A stretch of DNA of 64,000 bases from Blastomussa wellsi (Eukaryota; Cnidaria; Anthozoa; Scleractinia; Plerogyridae). The stretch's first letter is position 1; the number at the start of each line of letters is the position of its first letter. Position numbers and translations under genes: made by a program. Positions 1 through 12,300 of this stretch are shown one piece after another. The stretch lies in assembly GCA_947652115.1 (NCBI GenBank), contig OX393565.1:21805634-21869633 (forward strand), in the 5' to 3' direction. The notes under the pieces were generated by a model. The model did no database searches and was not told the DNA's origin. It saw only the letters and a list, made by a program, of their open reading frames with translations.

Positions 1-16
1 CGGTTTCTATTTTTAG

Positions 17-352
17 TTCGTCTGTCACGTGGTTTCGCTCCTTACGCCGGCGAAGTGACCGTTTACCATCAGGGGGTCTGGAGCACAGTTTGCGACGAAG
101 GCTGGGACGAGAACGATGCTGCGGTCATATGCCGGGAGTTAGGTTATCCCGGCGTGACCATGGTAACGAAAGGCTCCTATTTTGGTTTCGCGGGGACAAT
201 TTATATCGAGATGGTGAGTTGCTATGGAAACGAGACGAGCTTGAGCCAATGTTCGTATAAAACTTCGACAGAGCAGTCAGTTTGTAGAACTAGATCATGG
301 GAGAGGGAAGCTGGAGTGATTTGTGAAGCTGGAAGCAACCCGGACGACAAAG
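17..352 (+). CDS. SRCR domain 1 exon
   Basis: The acceptor is AG at 15-16 and the donor GT at 353. Phase 1 in, phase 1 out, 336 nt. The domain opens with a V-R-L...YAGEVTV start and contains the WSTVC, VICRELGY, GNETSLSQC and AGVIC blocks typical of SRCR. Six cysteines with LGY rather than LGC give the group A pattern. The window begins in the preceding intron. Confidence 0.92.
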
Positions 353-3300
353 GTAGTGCACTCATATGTGTTGAATAAAGTAGAAAACAAAGGATAAGGG
401 CTTTCATTAGTTGAAAACTAAATTTGTACCAGGCTGCGCATAAGCATTGATATTGACTGACTGACTGACTGACTGACCGACTGACTGACTGACTGACGAC
501 TGGCTGACTGACTGACTGACTGACTGACTGGCTGATTGGCTGACTGGCTGACTGGCTGACTGGCTGACTGGCTGACTGGCTGACTGACTGACTGACTGAC
601 TGACTGACAGATTGAATGATTGGCAGACTGACTGACTGTTCTTTTTACAAAGAATCCAATGTTATTTCCAGTCTTCCAGTAAACCTTTGCTGTTTGCTAC
701 AAATTATAATTACTTTAAAATTTCAAGGAACACCGGACCAATTCTGGAGGAGATTATCCGAAAAATATTTTGGAGAGAAACTTCTGCCCCACTCGCTTTT
801 AATTCGTCCTATTTCATTCAACCCACGCAGTGAACACCACCCAACAAAATGTTGCCTCTGGATTCCACTGACCCCTCCCCCAGAGTGTACACGGTCGGGC
901 GGACGTATGCTAACGTCATCACCATTTTTTTCATCGCACTCGACGACTTTGATAGTTTGCCACATTCCCTTAGCTATGGTACTCCATTATCGTCTTCCTT
1001 TTTTCTCAGATATTCCAAAACTCCGCCTTTCTGTTCATCCCGATTGGGAGGGTGCTGGACTTGTGGAAGTGTTCATACACGGCCAGTGGGGGAGGGTGTG
1101 CGACGACTCGTGGGATTTTATAGATGCTGAAGTAGTTTGCCGTCAGCTCGGGTTTCCCGGTGTAGAAAGGGCAACTTGTTGTGGTCGGTACTTCGGGAAA
1201 GGCTCGGGACCTCCGCTCTTAAGTTATATGGAATGCACAGGAGACGAGAGCACGCTGTTTCATTGTCGTCAAGAGGGAGGGGATGGAATATCGTGCAGCA
1301 AAAGAGATACCGCTGGAGTCATATGCAAACTGGACAAGCCGAATGGTAAGTCTTCTTTGACGATACAAAACAATCGTGTTCTCTTTTTAAAAGTATTTTC
1401 ATTGTGTAATCAAGGCAAACCGAATTAAGAATTATATCTGCCACCAGTTCGCCAGTTACGCAAAGGGTGGCAACGCTATCTAGAGTGTACACACAAAGTT
1501 ATTCACTGGAAAGTGATTTAACCAGTGGATAGCTGTTATCCATCTTCACGCAGCACAGGCCTGGTATTTAAATGTACGTATTAAATACCTAGCAGAGACG
1601 CGCAATCACTATTGGCGTGATCCTCACCATGCTGATAGCGCGAGCAAATCGTTTCCCCAGAATATTTCTTCGGGGGAGGGGGGGGGGGGGTTAATGTACT
1701 ACCGGCAATGTTATGAAGCAATGGTTCGTGCTTTTAGCTGCGTACTTTCAAGTTATGGCGCCCGCGGGTAGTATCGCCTCGAGCAACGCTTATTTGTACT
1801 CTTCGTTCGTGCTCTCCTAACTTCCCGCGTGCACCATAACTCGGTACGTAGGGACGCTGAAACATAAGCCAGTTGATAATCAACTCAAACACAAACAAAA
1901 CGCCGTTCGCAAGGAATCGATTCAGGATCAAAACGAATTAGTTTTGTTCGAAGCTCTTGCGTTTTAATGGTTTTTGCTCAATTCACTTGTCGTTTACTCC
2001 TTAGTGCAACTGGTGGGATCTCCTCTTGCGCATGCGGGTTTTGTACAAATTCGCCATTTTGGACGTTGGGGTTCTTTCTGTGACTGGTCCTGGGGTCTAA
2101 CGCAAGGTCACGTGGTGTGCAGAGAGTTGGGTTATCGCAGAGCCCTTTTCACTACTTTTGGTGAATTGTTTGAACAGCAGTCTGGATACATTTGGGTAGA
2201 AGAAGCGCAATGTACTGGAAACGAGTCTTCTATCTTTTACTGCGATTTAACATACATCCGGGATATCGATGACGTTTGGGGCTGCAGTCATGATCACAGC
2301 GGTGGAGTAATCTGTGAGTCCGATCAAGAACCCGGATTGAATGGTACGTACATTTAAAAAACAAATGAATCAACTTCCAATGGCCTGGGCCCTAATTGGC
2401 CCAGCAAGTAAAAACTATTTAATATAACGGTCTCGGAATATAAGTCTCTTAATTATTAAGTAATAAAATTAACGGCACCTGTTCACTCCAAAACCTGAGA
2501 CCTTCTTTCACCAAAACTTTAAACCTGCTTCTCCTCATACCTATGAGTTAAAACCTGTTCACATCGATACGTTTAAACATTAATTCACTCCATATTTCTG
2601 TTTAGGTTTTGTTGCTTTGGTGTAAATAATCAGTTAAAGCTTCCAGTTTCTTTGTTCACCTTTGTTTCTTTGTTTAACTTTTTGAAACCTATCAGTGTTT
2701 TCAAAATGTCTCTTGCTACTTACGAAAGCAGCATGTTAGCGCGTGAAACTTATTTTCGTTTTGTTTTATAGAAACAGTTGCCGTTAGATTACAGGGTGGC
2801 AACTCCACCCACATGGGAGGGGTGGAGATACAACAGCACGGATTCTGGCACGCAGTATGCAGTATTGGCTGGGACAAACACGACGCCGATGTAGTGTGTC
2901 GTCAGTTAGGATTCCCGGAGGCTGTGCTGGAGGTTGGACACGGCCAGTTCGGTTATAGCTCTGGGCCAATATGGCTGACCAGTGTCCGTTGCCAGGGGAA
3001 CGAGACCTCTTTAGACCAATGTGTGAGCGCCGGATGGGAACTTGAGCCGGATTGCAGGCGCAGATTTGGCGCCGGTGTTATCTGCAAAATGGACAACATT
3101 ACTGGCGGTAATGAAACTAAAATTGAATTATAATTATTGAAGTGACTTGTTCTTTCAGTGGAGAGACTCGCTTTTGATTGCTATAGTTTTGATACCAAAC
3201 AATTAAACCAAATTCTAGAATCTGATTGGTCATCATCAGCCTAATTTTAGCGCAATAAGACGCTTCAAGCTTGCAATTGCCTCCATGAAAACCGAATTGG

Positions 3301-6300
3301 ACTCCAATCAGTCCTATCACTAAAGACAAAATGGGAGGCGCGGTAGCCTATCAGTTAGTAACAAGATTTTTGGTGAGGGGGGGCTGAAACGCGTGAGCCA
3401 AGTTGAGGGAGGAGGGGGCGTAGAGCAAGCTGGGTGCCTTTCTTTTCCCCATGAAAAATAGATACAATTGACGGAAAAAGGCCTCATATCAGAGAACGGC
3501 ATTCATGATAGAACGCTAGTAGATTTATACTAAAAATTAATATAAAGTAACATTCAATGATTCAACGCAACTGACGTTTTTTGGTACTCACAAACAAATT
3601 GTATTATGTTTTCAGTAATTTTTCGTTTTTCTTTTTTCTCTTCTGGCTTTCTTTGATTTATTTGTTATTCTCTCCCTCTCCCCCTGCGCGGTCCCTGAGT
3701 GCTCTCCGCATCGAATGGCAGGGTCATTAAATGTTGTGTTATTGGGCAAGACTCACAGTGCCTCTTTCCTAGTCTCCCGCTCTCCATTGCAGCCGTTTTT
3801 GGGATGTGGTGACATCCAGAAAACGGCTGCGAAGGAGACTATCTCTCTCCACCCCGGTGTATAAATGGGTACCAACGCATTTAATGGACTAGCATCTCGG
3901 GGAGGGGGTTAATATCCATAGTCGCTTCATTCTACAGAAACCGGAGTTGAACGCAGAGAAAAACAAAGCGCAAAAAACGGAGATCCAATCGAGATTTTAT
4001 TTGGGTTGAAAACGTCATTGGCCAAAATGCGCCATCTTTGATCTGATTGGTCAGTGAACATGACATGCGCTTTGAACCAATTAAAGGGTTAGCAAAATCA
4101 GAATTAACACTCCAGACATTGTGATGCATGTGAATATACCTATGCAAGTAAAACAGCTTGGTAAGTAATACTTATCTTGTTCTTCAGACGGCGAAGTACG
4201 ACTTCGCGGATCGAACGAAACACACGAAGGTCGAGTGGAGGTTAAGTTTGGAGGAATCTGGGGAAAAGTGTCCCAGATGAACTGGGATATACGTGATGGT
4301 CACGTGGTGTGTCGTCGCCTTGGATACCATCGGGCTGTGAGCGTATACTCGCATTCCAGGTGAAACTGAGAGGAAATTTCGTTTAGAAAGCTTTATTAGA
4401 CATTTGGACCCAGTATTGTGGTCAAAATTGAGACCGGAGGTCAGACAATCAGAGAAATGCTATGTAATTATCACAGCATGAAAAGAAAACTTTACTGCGG
4501 TGTAAAGCCGGCGTAAAGTCGATGTAAATCACTTTACGAAGCTTTACGGCACCTTTAAGTTTTTTAAAGCTGACCTTTACATCAGCTTTACACTCGCATT
4601 TAAAGCTTGCGTAATGAGACTAAAAGCAAACTTTACGTTGCCGTGAAGTTTTATAAAATGTCATCTTTGCGTCAAGTTTACATCAACTTTACGCACAGTG
4701 GCGTAAATGCGGGTTTACAATCTTAACTGAGCTTTATTGCATAGCGTAAAGTTAAATATGCACCTTTACGAAGCTTTAATTTTCCACAAATCTCGTTTTC
4801 GTCCTGTGTATTATGTGATAGCTAATATTCGAATGAAAAACCGAGTCGTTTTGATTGTAATAAATTTATGCAAAATAATTTAGTTAAATATAGTTCATAG
4901 TTGTACTGTAAACCCTTTTAGCTCTTTCCACCAGTTAATAATTTTCGACACGTAACTTTAGCGCCTTCAATAGCTACTAGGGAAACATATTATTTAATTT
5001 ATTGCTTACTTTTTGTTAGCGTGCTGTAAAGTCCATGCTATGCAGAAGTGTTCACTGCAACTCTGAAATTGAATGTATCTGTTGATATTTACATGCATAC
5101 ATGCATACTTTATTGTTGCCTCCCCAAAGGGGCTTTTCAGGAAGCATTTCTCTACCTAAAGGAACTTGGGTTATCTTGCGTTGATCCACATTTTAGATAT
5201 GGCAAGGGGGATTTGAAGATCTGGCTTAGCGATCTGCAGTGCACAGGAGAGGAGAGTGATCTGTCACACTGTCCACGCGAGTTAAATTATGACTATCGAG
5301 TGTCTGATCAAAATGCGGGAGTTGAATGTACAAACGATACCAGCTACAGAAGCGGTGAGTGGCTTAATGGACACAAATCATTCATGTTTAAAGCGCTATC
5401 ACCCTTTGTTAATTTGCGCAAATTTCTAAATTGATAGATAATTTTATGTGAGCCGTTTTACGAAAAATAAACTTTTTTCCCTGTTTGATCGCCATTTTAT
5501 CAGCTGAGAAAACTGCTCTAGAAAGCCCTTTTTCCGTTAAAACTTTGATCGGAGTCGCAGGCGCCTTTCGGCGTTTTAATGATTAAAAAACGGCCACAAA
5601 CGCAAAGAAAACGCTCTTATAATCCCAAACAGTTGTTCTATATTGCAAAGCGAGGCTGTGACGTCGAACAGGTCTCCTAATCCCAGGCCTCTGGATGCAC
5701 TGTTTTTTACTCCGAGGTCCTCGATTTCTTTCACGCTTCAAAAATCGAGGTTAACTTCAAATCTCAATTGTCTTCTTTTTTTAGCATTTTTTACATGCAT
5801 ACTTGAGGAATGTTAACTGATTAACTGTGATAGGCACTTAAAAAATAAACGTGCGTTGGCGAACAACGCAGAAGGGTTGGCGCTTTGGCGCCAACCGTGA
5901 CCGTGGTTTGGAAATCTGGGCTCATCCTCGGTGTAAAAACCTGTGAAACTCACCAGTGATGTAAATAGCTTGTCTGGAGTTATTTGAATCTTCGGTACTT
6001 TCAACTCATCTTTTTCTTGTAACTTCAATATTTTAGTAGTCCATTGACTTATGGAAGCGGCTTCCGCCAATGCAGTATCAATACAGTACTTTGTTTGCTT
6101 GGTAAAATTATTTATCATTCACAGAGGTGGAAGTTCGCTTGGTCGGCATGGAAACATCCAATGCAGGTCACGTGCAAGTCAAATACAACGGCACGTGGGG
6201 CACGATTTGTCCTGCGCGTGGCCGCTTTTTGACATACCGGTCAGCGGAAGTGATATGTCGTCAGCTACGTCAGGGAGCTCCAGTCAAGCACGGGTTCTCG

Positions 6301-9300
6301 AACAATGAATGCACAGCAACGAATCAAGGGGTCGAGACTGTGTGGCTGTCTGATTTAAATTGTCAGGGATTTGAAGATTCTATTGATCAATGTCCTCATA
6401 GAGGCTGGGGTATACTTGATCCTGAATACTGTAAAGGGTGTACTCCAAAGTATTGCAGTGTGTGTTTGATTTGTCAGCCACCACAGGACGCCAATATTAC
6501 AGGTACAGTGAAACGGGGGGTCTTGTCACGAAGTCACGATAGTAAAATTTCGATTTCCCAAATCACAATGCAGTGAAATTCAGCTATTAACTCAACTTAA
6601 GACATTCACGATTTATTTCTTAGCTATTTACGATTCACAGCCAAGTACTTTTGCTTTTCACGCCTCACGGAATACACTTCAATCACGATTCACGGAACAG
6701 TTTTTTCATCAAATCACGATTCACAGAGCACAAAAAACCGGATCACGGCGTCACGAAAATACCCTTGCCAACCCCCCCTCCCCCCACCCTCGCCATAGAG
6801 AAGAGCAGTTTTAAATGTCGTAAAATCAAAACCAAAGCTAGATATGATGACGCACATCTCTATTGTTCCGCACTTTTATTCCAGTGAAGGGTTCACAATA
6901 TTAACCCCAAGGGAAAAAAACTCTCTCATTAATTTCAGACATCGCAGTCCGGCTGGTTGGCTCAAATCTTCCCTACGCCGGCCGTGTGGAGGTCCGTTAT
7001 GCGGGAGTCTGGGGTGTAATGTGTCCCCGCCACATGAATGGCACTGCGTTCAAAGTGATTTGCCGCCAACTGGGTTTTGAAGACGTGATGGGTGCTGGCA
7101 GTTTGTATAAAAGAGATAATCGTCCGCGCAGGTTTTTACGACTTTATGGGCAAGCAACTGGGCCATTTTGGCTCAGCACTGTTCGTTGTCATGGCAACGA
7201 AAGCAGCCTGTCTCAGTGCGATATTGACAGCCCAGAGAAGAATTTATGGTGCATCCACTCGGAAGCGTTAGAGCTGATGTGTCGACCGAAGAATTTTACA
7301 CAACGTAAGTATACAGCTTACGTACAAATGAAAGGAGATTTTTAAACGAGCTCGGGAACACTATCCCGTAAACAGAATGTCCGGCGAGGATGGGGAGAGT
7401 AGAAAGCAGAAAGAAAAAAAGAGGGGAAAGTGGCTGGGAGAAAGGCATGGGGTAGGGGGCAGGGACATAGGGAGGGGAATGGGGGAGGGCATGGGAGAGG
7501 GACATGGGGGTAGGGGCCTCAACACTAGCGGACAGCCGTCTTTCTCTGCCCTTTCAGCAAGACCCTTCCTTTTAACCGGACCTTGTTCATAGGGTAATAT
7601 ACACATCAAGTCGTGTCTTTTTTAATCAGCATTTCCCATACGCTTGGCTGGAGCATCTGTAGCACATGCTGGTCGAGTTGAAGTGTTCTATAATGGCAGC
7701 TGGGGTACGGTGTGCAGTGGTGTGGGCCAGTGGAGCGTATCAACTGCAACCGCACTTGTATTCTGCAGACAGCTCGGATTCGGTCTTGCTATCAGGTCAG
7801 TAGGCAGATACGATAAATGATTAGTGAGCTCAAGCAAATCACGACGGCAACGTTAACGAGCGAAACAAAAGATTTAAAGGAACACTGTCACGCCTGATTA
7901 TAGAAATGTTTTGTTCTAATTTCCATATTGTGCCAAATACACGAATAAATTTGATAAAAAGATTCCACAGAACAAGATAGAACAGGCATTTTGGGGAAGT
8001 AGCACAGGATTACAAGGATGGAAGTGGATTACCATTCATCAAAATTGATCATGATTTCTGGACAAAATTCTGGTGAAATTTTGAATCTTTTAATAGTTAT
8101 TTTTCCTTCTTAGTTGATATTTCTTTGCTTTCACGATTGCAGGTTTTACAGCAAGCTACAGGCCATACTTATTAAAATATGATATCAGGCGTGACAGCGT
8201 CCTTCAATGAGCAGTACAATGGCTCTGCACGTGCGCTATAATTCTTTGTACATTTCGTTTCCGTCCTCTGCAAAACAACAACGCGACAACTTTGGAGAAC
8301 GTGAACCACAACAGCTACGTTTTTCTGTTTGAAAATAAATGTGTTCCTTATATTTCTAAAAGAGCTACGTTTGAAAGCAATATATTCATCGAATACATCA
8401 AGGAATATGTGAAATTCGTACGTAAACTTTAAACTCATTTTTAACCAGGCGTCGTCCTCGCCGTTGCTCAAGCTCCGGCCCTTGCTATTAGCTCTTATTA
8501 ACCGAACAACAATATGAGAGACTCTTAACCTCGATCGTGAATACAGACCCCATTGCATTCGGTCTGTACTCACGAGCGAGGTCCAACTCAGCAACATTTA
8601 ATAACTGCTAGCAAACCGGAGATAAGCACTGGCCTGATGCACTTAAGCTGGAATGCAGACTTCCTACCAAATATTAATTGGAAAAGATGGGCCTAATAGT
8701 TACTACGTATTCTGTAGTAGTCGGAATGAAAGAAGGAGTGAAGGAAGATTGTATACAAGGGCATTCAGAGAGACGGAGGGAAGGAATTAGGGACAGAGGG
8801 GGTAAAACAATGAAAAAAGAACAAACGAACAAATTAACGTCGGAGGAAAAGAACGAAAGAAATACAACCAAACAGAAAGAATCGAACAAATGAACGAAGA
8901 AACGTACGAACGAACGAACGAACGGCAGAACGTACGAACAAACGTACGAACGAACGAGCGAACTAACGGACGGAAAGACGAACGGATGGACCGACGGACG
9001 TACGGAAGGCCGACGAACGGATGGACGGATGGACGGACGGACGGACGGAAGGACGACGAACGAATGGACGGACGGACGGACGGACGAAAGGCCGACGAAC
9101 GGATGGACGGACGGACGGATGGCCGACCAACGGATGGACGAGTGGACGGACGGACGGACGTACAAACGAATGAAAGAGAGAACAAACCAAGGTAACACAA
9201 TGTGAGGCCGAAGATATAAACTTATTTTATTCACTTCAGTTGCAGAATAATAGCCTTCTCTTTCAAAACTGTCTTAGTAATGTAGCATCCTGTCTATTGC

Positions 9301-12300
9301 AGTCTATTACATGATCGAGTTTTGAAGTTCGTCCCACTCTTGACCAAGGTACTTTTTTGTGCACTTAGATCAGCCACAAGCTGGCTAGCCCCACAGTATT
9401 CCAACTGTCCATCACGGGAACACGCCACAGGGGCTGTCTGGCTGTCGGACGTCCGATGCCGGGGAAATGAAAGCTCCATTGACCAGTGCCCCCGTTCAGA
9501 ATGGGGTGAAACACAGCACTTTTGTGATGATCACACCTCTGACGCATGTCTCGTGTGCGACAATCCTTTGTTTCATAACTCTGGTGAGATTTACTTTATT
9601 TAGAGCAATTCGCTTCTTCAAGTATCTGGAAGTGATGATGTTAACCTTGTGGTATATATGCAGTGATGGCGCAGTGGTGAGAGCTATCGCCTCTAACCAA
9701 TGCGGTCCGGAAGGAGCGCAGCCATTGGATATTCTTGGTTTTCACGTGACATAAGAAAAAAACTAGTTTTCAACTTCATCAGGTAAAAGTCATTGTTAAA
9801 CATATATCTGCTGGCCTGTTTTCAGCTCGGTTGACGGCTTTGTTTTGAAAATAGAACAGTTTGAATTTCAGATTTTCACAATGCGTGACATCGACATTGT
9901 TTCTGGGTAACATGTTACGTGCGCGAAAATATCGATTCGCCTTATGTTTTCGAGTTCTGAGTAACCGATATGTTGAGGGAAGTGTCTATGCAAATGTTTT
10001 CAAGTTTAACAACGAGAAGAAACTGAAAACGATGTTTCCACTGGTTTCCGGCCACCATGTTGGAGTCCCTCAGAGGGACTCCAACATGGCGTCTCCATAC
10101 TAAACACTATAATTTTCAGTGCTACACTTTGCCGAATAACTCAAGTTCGGAATATCGTACATCCCTGAAACTTTGGCACGTTGTTTATTTATTACTCTTC
10201 TATGATATTTCAATTTCGTGACTCAATTTATTGAATGGTAAGTGATTTTATTTCTTACGTGTGTGAAACTTGCGTGGTACTTGCGTGACGTGAAAACCGC
10301 CAATTGTTGCTTACAAAGGCTCACAAAGGGGGGGGGGAGGCGGCGGGTAACCCCAGAACCCCCAGAAACCCCTAGCTACGCCCATGCCCGGGTCGAGTTC
10401 CACCCGTTGCATACAGAAGTAAGGTATTTTGTTGGTTTTTTCTTCCAATGAGGGCATTTTTGTGGTATTCGGGATTCCCTCCCCCCTGAAAAACCAACAT
10501 TTCCAAATTCTGATTTGACCTGAATACTGGGGTTGACAATGGACCCGCGTGAAAACCAGATAAAGCTGATATGGATCGAGGTATGCGCTCTTAAGCCAAT
10601 GATACACGGTTCAATATTTGTTGAGCAACAAATGTTGCGACTGGGGTTCAACAAATGTTAAACAGTGTATCATGTGATGTGGAACGTTGAAATATGCCAT
10701 TCAACATGTTGAACTTTGTTGAACGTTGTTGAACGAAAATAGAACTTGGCTCTATTCCGTTCAACAAGTTGCCGTTTGTTGAGCGACTTGGGAAAACGCA
10801 AAAACGTTTCAACAAGTCGCAACGATGTTCAACATTTGCTGATCCACAAAAGTTGGAAGATGTTGAACCGTGTATCATTGACTTTAGAGTGTGTATGCTA
10901 TGTTTAATGTAAAAAATACAGTAAAGCAAAGATATTAATAACATTGAACCAACAAGCTGATACGGAAAGGTTTAACACTCCTTTCAGACATTGCTGTGCA
11001 ACTAACCGGTTCTGAAGTACCTTACGCCGGCCGCGTAAAAGTGCGCTACCAAGGGGTCTGGGGTACACTCTGTGAGCATGACTGGAAACTGGAGACCGCT
11101 GAAGTGTTGTGCCGTCAGCTCGGATATGAAGGCGTCGAGCTGGACTTCACTTTCTTTAATCGACGCGAGTACCTTCCAAGGGAAGTTTATGATGTGGGTC
11201 CTGGTCCGGTGTGGTTCAACGGTGATGGATGCAGTGGTCAAGAAAAAACTCTGTCCGAGTGTAATCTCCATCAGGAAATGTTTTGTGGCAGCGATAATGT
11301 GGAACTGATCTGCAAAGTAGACAATGTATCGGTTAATGGTAAGTGGTTGAATTTGTTTCTTGTACCTGTTATAACGTGAGAGCTGCCTCGTCCCCAGGCG
11401 TCACTCCTTGGTCGCACTGGGTGCTCTTTGCGTTTTGGGATTGATTTTGCGCGGTTCGCGTGGCGTTGTGGGAGTGATGCGAACGGGAATCTCCGCGCTC
11501 CTGATTTCCCGCCTTACCGCCTTGACCGACCGGCGCCTGGGGACGAGGCAGACGTGAGAGCGTGAACCAGGGAGGGAATTTTTACTGTACTTCCAGTGAA
11601 TCAACTTGATCTATTTTTAGATTAATGCTATTGTTACCAGTACCTCCAAGTGCCATGTGGTGCGTTTCTATAACCGGTGATTTGCTTTTTGTCTACATGT
11701 CAACATTTTTTAATGAGAAATAAAGGACTATTTAGTAACCGGTTATGGGTTACTATTTTTTTTTTCAACCCATGCAGGTCATTTTTTCTGGTTCCATGGC
11801 AATGCAGGATTTTTTTTCTTAACGTTCCTTATAATCTACATTCGGTCATTTTTCTCTCTGCCGTATCAAAACAAAGAGCGCTAGTGTTAAGCATATCCAG
11901 CACGATTTACAAAAAATCCTGGGCTGCCAATTATCCTTTTGTCCTTCAACCCTTCCTGTCTATTGATTGACTGCCATCGGCATTGCATCAGGAAAATCAT
12001 TTTTATTTCAAGATTATATTTCGTTGCAGATTTTGCAGTCAGGCTTCATGGTGCAGATGCCGGGAAACTTTCCAACGAGGGCCGCGTGGAGGTTTTCTAT
12101 GGTGGCCTTTGGGGAACAGTTAGCACCACGAAATGGGACCTGACAGACGCTTTGGTTCTTTGCCGTCAGCTTGGGTTCACGAAAGTCCAAAAAACATACA
12201 ACCAAAAACCCAGAGCAAAACGAGTTATTTGGTTCAGTGATTTTGAATGCCAAGGAAGCGAGATAACACTGGGGCGGTGTAAACACATTCTGCTAGCCAA

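Noticed and set aside
453..640. CRISPR-like direct repeats
   Set aside because: Simple tetranucleotide satellite without unique spacers, in a eukaryotic genome.
5048..5196. Upstream extension of the SRCR5 second-half exon (frame open from 5048, GAFQEAFLYLKELG)
   Set aside because: Acceptors at 5129, 5140 and 5161 give phase 0 or 1 and do not join to the phase-2 donor at 4359; the acceptor at 5196 does, and yields a normal SRCR core.
8674..9234. Long open frames on both strands (Ser/Arg/Pro-rich and Asp/Arg/Thr-rich)
   Set aside because: Produced by the ACGA/ACGG tetranucleotide satellite, which is open in several frames; no splice or coding evidence.
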